A DNA stretch of 35,008 bases from Verrucomicrobiota bacterium (lineage in GTDB: Bacteria; Verrucomicrobiota; Verrucomicrobiia; Limisphaerales; UBA11358), in NCBI GenBank assembly GCA_021324235.1, contig JAJPJM010000129.1:1-35008 (forward strand). Direction: 5' to 3'. A model generated the notes under the pieces. That model searched no databases and was not told where the DNA came from. It saw only the letters and a list, made by a program, of their open reading frames with translations. Below are positions 31,395-35,008 of the stretch, in pieces. Numbering within the stretch: position 1 is the stretch's first letter; each line of letters opens with the position of its first letter. Both the position numbers and the translations under genes were made by a program.

Positions 31395-32225
31395 TCACCA
31401 ATTGTGACTATCTCCATGGCCGTCACCATGATTATCGTCATGGCCATGGTTATCATCGTGATCGTGATCGTGGTCATGATCGTGGTGGTGGCCCTTGACC
31501 GGAGATACATCGTGATCGTGATCCCCGTCGGAATCGCTTCCGCAAAAGCCGTTCCCGTCCTTGCCGAGTTTATCCGCATTGTCACGCACGGTCTGAATGT
31601 CCTGATTAAAACTCTTGAGATTGGCCGAAGCGGTTGCCGCCACCTGACCGGTGGCCGGGTTAAAAGAAAACCCGGCGGGAACCTGGGTGCTGACCGGACT
31701 GCCTTGATGGGAGGAATTGACGGCCACCTCGCCTCGCATGCAGGTAACGGCCCCGGCGGAAGTAACGAGATATTCCGTGCCCCGGATGGTCGCGGATCCG
31801 TTTGGCGTTGCGATGGTAAAGGTGGAAGGTTTGGCCAGTTTGTATTGCGAACCAACAAGGCTGCCGGAAAGGAGGTTCAAACGCGTGTCGATGACGACAT
31901 TTTCCTCGGCCACCACTTCATCCATCCGGGCCAATTCAAGCAATGAGTCCGGCCGCAGGCGGAGCACGGTGCCGCTGTAGGCGAACTCCAGATCAGTGAT
32001 GGAATCCGGTCCGGTTTTCAGTTCAGCGCCTTTTGACAAAACCATGCCGGGCTTGAGATCAACCCACGTTGAATGATCGGTCGAATACGTCGCGGTGCCG
32101 TGGACGGACATGATTTGAAGCTCTCCGGACTGGACATCGGAGGAAATGGCGGGAAGACAAGTGGCTCCCAATAGTGCAAAGGCCCAAAAAAATGACCGCC
32201 TCGGCACGTCCAACGCGTTTCTCAT
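31395..32225 (-). CDS. Exported FecR-domain protein with His/Asp-rich tail
   Basis: A 276-residue exported protein. The signal peptide (about 10-29, ending AISS) is followed by a FecR domain (about 35-170; TWVDLKPGMVLSKGAELKTG and TIATPNGSATIRGTEYLV are the core). The stretch to about 230 is less ordered, and the tail of about 45 residues is almost only His, Asp, Gly and Asn (GHHHDHDHDHDHDDNHGHDD). The FecR domain lacks the N-terminal cytoplasmic anti-sigma part known from E. coli FecR, so direct sigma control is unlikely. The tail is a probable Zn/Cu/Ni or Ca chelator. The ATG at 32225 has aaaggg 6 bases upstream; the track GTG at 32249 does not. No sigma or receptor gene is adjacent. Confidence 0.85.
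   Translation of the reverse strand: MRNALDVPRRSFFWAFALLGATCLPAISSDVQSGELQIMSVHGTATYSTDHSTWVDLKPGMVLSKGAELKTGPDSITDLEFAYSGTVLRLRPDSLLELARMDEVVAEENVVIDTRLNLLSGSLVGSQYKLAKPSTFTIATPNGSATIRGTEYLVTSAGAVTCMRGEVAVNSSHQGSPVSTQVPAGFSFNPATGQVAATASANLKSFNQDIQTVRDNADKLGKDGNGFCGSDSDGDHDHDVSPVKGHHHDHDHDHDHDDNHGHDDNHGDGHGDSHNW
31425..31500. repeat. Hexamer-type low-complexity repeat coding the His/Asp tail
   Basis: Degenerate copies of gatcgt and catgatcgt run through this stretch (plus strand). They code for alternating His and Asp on minus. It is likely to expand and shrink by slippage. Confidence 0.6.
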
Positions 32226-32249
32226 AACACCCTTTCGGCTGCTGTCCAC

Positions 32250-32449
32250 CGGAATATTGGAATCTATTCACTTATGCACACTATTCGCCGATAAAATCAA
32301 GGAAAATCCGGAAAAGTTATTCACACGGGGCGCGGGGAGTGGTTGAACCAAAGGCTGAATCGCTTTTTGCCGTTAAAGCGCCGATGGATTGATGGGAAAT
32401 GGTTTTACAAAAGACCGCGGATGGACCGCCGGGATGTCGGCGGTTTGGT
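32250..32449. promoter_or_regulatory. Upstream region of the FecR gene and 3' end of the GT gene
   Basis: This 200-base spacer holds the 14-mer aaaagttattcaca at 32312-32325, identical to that at 27307-27320. A second DnaA-box-like site, ttatgcaca, lies near 32270. A hairpin accgcc-gggatgtc-ggcggt (32425-32444) may end transcription of the glycosyltransferase gene, though no T-run follows on minus. Confidence 0.4.
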
Positions 32450-33622
32450 TTACCGTTCCGCAATCAAGGTTCCGTCGCGATGCAGTTTCATCCGTTGTCC
32501 GCGCCACTCGACCGTGCGGCCCAGAAACGCACCCAGCCAAAGCACCACTTGAAGCAAGTCTTTGACCGGTACGAGCCACCACGGCGAAACCAAATCACGT
32601 TCCGGCGAGAACCGGCGTTGTAAATTTTGCGCGAGAGCAATCCGGATGACCAGACAAGCGGCGGCTGTCAGCGGATCACAAAGGGTATGCCCGGGGAAAA
32701 ACGATGCGACCAACAAAAACAGCGGCCAGAACGTGGCGTTGGCCAGGATGCTTAAAAAATAGGGCAGGGGCCGGCAAACGCGGATCGTACGGGCCCAGCG
32801 GAGCTGGTGCTGCCAGACATCGCGCCAGTTCATCGGCGCGTCCCAGCATTCCACCACGACCGGGCAAAGGGCGAGGCGATGGCCCTTTTCGGCGAGGCGA
32901 TGACCCAGTTGGTAATCGTCGGCAAGGCAATTTACCAGGGAATTGAAACCGCCGATTTCGGCCAATGCCCGGCGGCGTATCAACATGGCTGCGCCAAGGG
33001 CAAAGTCGAGCGGCTTGAGGCTGATGGCCTGTAGCACCTGGCTCCAAAAATCGGCATTGACGGCGATGGCCTCCCAGCGCATGGCCGACGTTGCCGGGTT
33101 GGCCAGACGGTAAAAACAATTCACGAGCGCGATCCGGTTATCGCGCAACGGGGCAACCGCGTTGACGAGGAAATCCGGCGGCACCCGTACATCCGCGTCG
33201 CTGATGAGAATGAATTCATGCTTCACCAGGCGTTCCAACTGGGTGAGCGTGGAAATTTTGCCGTTCGTCCCAAGCGGTTTGCCGCAAACAACCAGTTGCG
33301 CGTCGCGTCCGGGATTGGTTTCGATGAGTTCGCGGACCATGGGACACACCGGGTCGTTGGCGTCGGCGACGCCGAAGAGGATTTGTGTCGGCCCGGCATA
33401 ATCCTGGTGGAACCAGCTGTGCAGTGAGGCGGCGGTGGTGGCATCAACACCTTTGAGGGGTTTGAGCAGGGTGATGGCGGGCACAAAGGACGGGTCGGTG
33501 ATGCGTTGGTGGAGGGGAAATCGCCGGGCGGCCAGCCATTGCCAGAGCGCGAGCGCGAGGCTGAGGAGGGCCAGCGCGGCGGGAATTGCGTTGGGGAAAT
33601 TCACCAGAGGGGCAGCGGGCAA
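32450..33622 (-). CDS. GT21-like (ceramide/hopanoid) glycosyltransferase, membrane-bound
   Basis: A 390-residue membrane glycosyltransferase. An N-terminal helix (about 11-30) is followed by a GT-A domain with the D1,D2,D3,(Q/R)xxRW signature: GVADAND (84-90), DAD (142-144), LADDYQLG (233-240, D3) and HQLRW (272-276). Two or three C-terminal helices follow (for example YFLSILANATFWPLFLLVASFF). This pattern is that of ceramide glucosyltransferase (GT21) and the hopanoid enzyme HpnI; the natural acceptor lipid here is unknown. The TTG start lies 3 bases after the stop of the GH42 gene, so the two are probably co-transcribed, although their jobs look unrelated. A more internal start is possible. 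Confidence 0.88.
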   Translation of the reverse strand: MPAAPLVNFPNAIPAALALLSLALALWQWLAARRFPLHQRITDPSFVPAITLLKPLKGVDATTAASLHSWFHQDYAGPTQILFGVADANDPVCPMVRELIETNPGRDAQLVVCGKPLGTNGKISTLTQLERLVKHEFILISDADVRVPPDFLVNAVAPLRDNRIALVNCFYRLANPATSAMRWEAIAVNADFWSQVLQAISLKPLDFALGAAMLIRRRALAEIGGFNSLVNCLADDYQLGHRLAEKGHRLALCPVVVECWDAPMNWRDVWQHQLRWARTIRVCRPLPYFLSILANATFWPLFLLVASFFPGHTLCDPLTAAACLVIRIALAQNLQRRFSPERDLVSPWWLVPVKDLLQVVLWLGAFLGRTVEWRGQRMKLHRDGTLIAER

Positions 33623-33625
33623 GAC

Positions 33626-35008
33626 TCAGGCGGTGATCTCAACCGGCTTGGCCTCAATCCGCTCGTCCAGGACCAGCACGCCGTGCGGTGGAATATCGTA
33701 GTTGCCGGAAAACGTATTGCCCGTGAGGAAATCGTGCATCGGTTTGTAGAACTGGATGCGGACAGGGGAGTTCTGATGGTTGATCAGGAAATAAATGCGC
33801 ATGCCTTCCTTTTCCCGCATGCTGACTTCAACGTTTTCAGGAACCTTCAGCAGCGGTTGCAGCCCGCACATTTGGCGCAGCCAGACGACGAGGTCGTGAT
33901 ACAAATGCTGGTGGCTCATGGTGCCGAGGTAAACAGCCCGGCCCAGGCCGAAGGTGTTCATCGTCAAGGCCGGCCGGCCGGCATAAAAATCCTTCGCGTA
34001 AGTGGCCAGCACCTGACAACCCTTCGGCTCGATAATGTCACACCAAAGCCGGGCGGGGTGGACATGGCTGGTGGGAAACGCGCCTTTGAACGTGAGATGG
34101 TTTTCTTCGCCGGGCGGGATGGGATCAAATTCCAAAACCTCCAGCCCGAACAAATCGGTCAAGTCATTCGGATAACCGGTATCGGGCGCGATGCTGTGTT
34201 CATTGACGAGGCCGGTGTTGAACGTGCTGACGAGCGTGCCGCCATTTTGGACGTACAGTTTGAGGCGATCGGCCTCGCCGGCGGCCAGCAGGTGCAGGGA
34301 CGGCGCAAAAACAATTTTGTATTGGGACAGGTCTTCAGTCGGGCGCGCGAAATTCACCGGGATATTGCGATCGTGAAGTGCGTTATAAATCAGCTGGATG
34401 TGCTCGCGCAGGTTGAAAAATTTACTGGGCTGCATCGGTTGTTGCAGCGTCCAATCGTTGTCGTGGGTGTAAAGAATGCAGGTCTGCGCGACGACTTTCG
34501 TATCCTTGAGCGCGGGCGCGAGCAGCTTCAATTCTTCGCCGATCTGGCTGATTTCCTTGAAGACGCGGTTGTTGCCTTCGAGGTGATGCGACAGGACGGC
34601 GCCGTAAAATTTTTCGTTGCCGATGCGCGGCTGGCGCCAGCGATAGTAAAGCACGCCGCACGCGCCGCGGGAAATAAGTTGATACGTGAACAGGCGGATG
34701 ATTCCGGGCCGCACCAGCGAGTTGACGTCCTGCCAGTTGACCTGGCCCACTTTTTGTTCAATCACCCAGAAGCCGCAATCGCCATCGGGCGTTTTGATGC
34801 CGGTTTTTTTGAGCGACCGCAGCATGTCGATCTCGCAGGCCGTTTCCGACGGCTTCGTCTTGATGGCCGCAGTGCTTTCAATCGAGACGAAATCAAGGAC
34901 GCCGGCCAGGTCGAAGTGGTCGAAACGATGGCGCAAAGCCCGGAGATTGGTGGTGACCGGCCGGTCGGGTGAAATCGTCCGCAGCATGTCCGCCTGCATC
35001 TGCACGAA
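33626..35008 (-). CDS. Beta-galactosidase, GH42 family, C-terminal part (runs off the window)
   Basis: About 460 codons of a GH42 enzyme; the N-terminal catalytic part continues past 35008 with the frame open. The segment FWVIEQKVGQVNW carries the predicted nucleophile Glu of the (beta/alpha)8 barrel, followed by RPGIIRLFTYQLISRGACGVLYYRWRQPR. Next come the trimerisation/amidotransferase-like domain (KIVFAPSLHLLAAGEADRLKLYVQNGGTLVSTFNTGLV) and a C-terminal beta domain (YFLINHQNSPVRIQF). The likely reaction is hydrolysis of terminal beta-galactosyl (or arabinosyl) residues. No signal can be judged because the start is missing. It is followed after 3 bases by the glycosyltransferase gene. Confidence 0.92.
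   Translation of the reverse strand, partial: FVQMQADMLRTISPDRPVTTNLRALRHRFDHFDLAGVLDFVSIESTAAIKTKPSETACEIDMLRSLKKTGIKTPDGDCGFWVIEQKVGQVNWQDVNSLVRPGIIRLFTYQLISRGACGVLYYRWRQPRIGNEKFYGAVLSHHLEGNNRVFKEISQIGEELKLLAPALKDTKVVAQTCILYTHDNDWTLQQPMQPSKFFNLREHIQLIYNALHDRNIPVNFARPTEDLSQYKIVFAPSLHLLAAGEADRLKLYVQNGGTLVSTFNTGLVNEHSIAPDTGYPNDLTDLFGLEVLEFDPIPPGEENHLTFKGAFPTSHVHPARLWCDIIEPKGCQVLATYAKDFYAGRPALTMNTFGLGRAVYLGTMSHQHLYHDLVVWLRQMCGLQPLLKVPENVEVSMREKEGMRIYFLINHQNSPVRIQFYKPMHDFLTGNTFSGNYDIPPHGVLVLDERIEAKPVEITA

Noticed and set aside
31425-31500. CRISPR-like repeat in the His/Asp region
   Set aside because: The units are 6-9 bases, contiguous and coding, with no spacers. There is no CRISPR array anywhere in the window.
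33506-34972. 488-codon plus-strand ORF opposite GH42 and the glycosyltransferase
   Set aside because: It spans two real genes in antisense and has no recognisable domain.

Overview
The window looks like a chromosomal piece of a Gram-negative, saprophytic member of the Verrucomicrobiota, most like the Pedosphaera/Limisphaera side of the phylum. This placement is an inference from gene style, not from a marker tree. The supporting signs are a CHASE2 protein kinase, a TPR outer-membrane barrel with a FecR domain, a divergent ECF sigma factor, secreted carbohydrate-active enzymes, weak Shine-Dalgarno sequences, and wordy intergenic repeats such as 'cacagat...atctgtg' and 'tagggcgcg...cgcgccctac'.

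Layout. (1) Positions 1-640 do not fit with what follows. A small secreted proline-rich protein of a type I associate with Acidobacteria runs head-on into a phosphoketolase gene. Both lose their ends at one point (about 629-641), which suggests a chimeric join or a recombination scar. (2) 629-3893, minus strand: HAD hydrolase, acetate kinase (ackA, ATGA overlap) and phosphoketolase (xfp, 3' end missing) form an operon for a phosphoketolase/acetyl-phosphate route. (3) 3894-4818 is gene-poor and decayed. It holds the tail of an oxidoreductase gene, a degenerate tRNA-Val-like element and a 70-bp inverted-repeat element. (4) 4819-13955 is a signalling island: a hybrid histidine kinase, a CHASE2 Ser/Thr kinase split in two at a frame change, a secreted Ig-like protein, a 1193-residue FecR-TPR-outer-membrane-barrel fusion, and an ECF sigma factor divergent from the fusion. 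(5) 14013-19782 is housekeeping: trmL, truA, ruvX and a thioesterase on minus, thyA-folA on plus, and rpsA on minus with a clear terminator. (6) 19981-26522 holds a small secreted protein, a secreted esterase, an MFS transporter, uvrB, and a pair with Cys motifs (a CxxC protein and an outer-membrane protein). (7) 26575-35008 mixes an unknown 224-residue protein, a secreted SMP-30/gluconolactonase-like protein, a holin-like membrane protein, trmB, a secreted GH43 enzyme, a FecR protein with a His/Asp tail, a GT21-like glycosyltransferase and the C-terminal part of a GH42 beta-galactosidase that leaves the window.

How it may fit together. The carbohydrate enzymes (GH43, GH42, esterase, SMP-30) fit growth on plant polysaccharide, and the xfp-ackA operon fits making acetate and ATP from pentose phosphates. 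The most interesting part is the signalling island, where FecR, CHASE2 and ECF-sigma modules lie together without a classical FecI/FecR/FecA layout. A second, distant FecR gene shares an identical 14-bp upstream motif with the unknown 224-residue gene.
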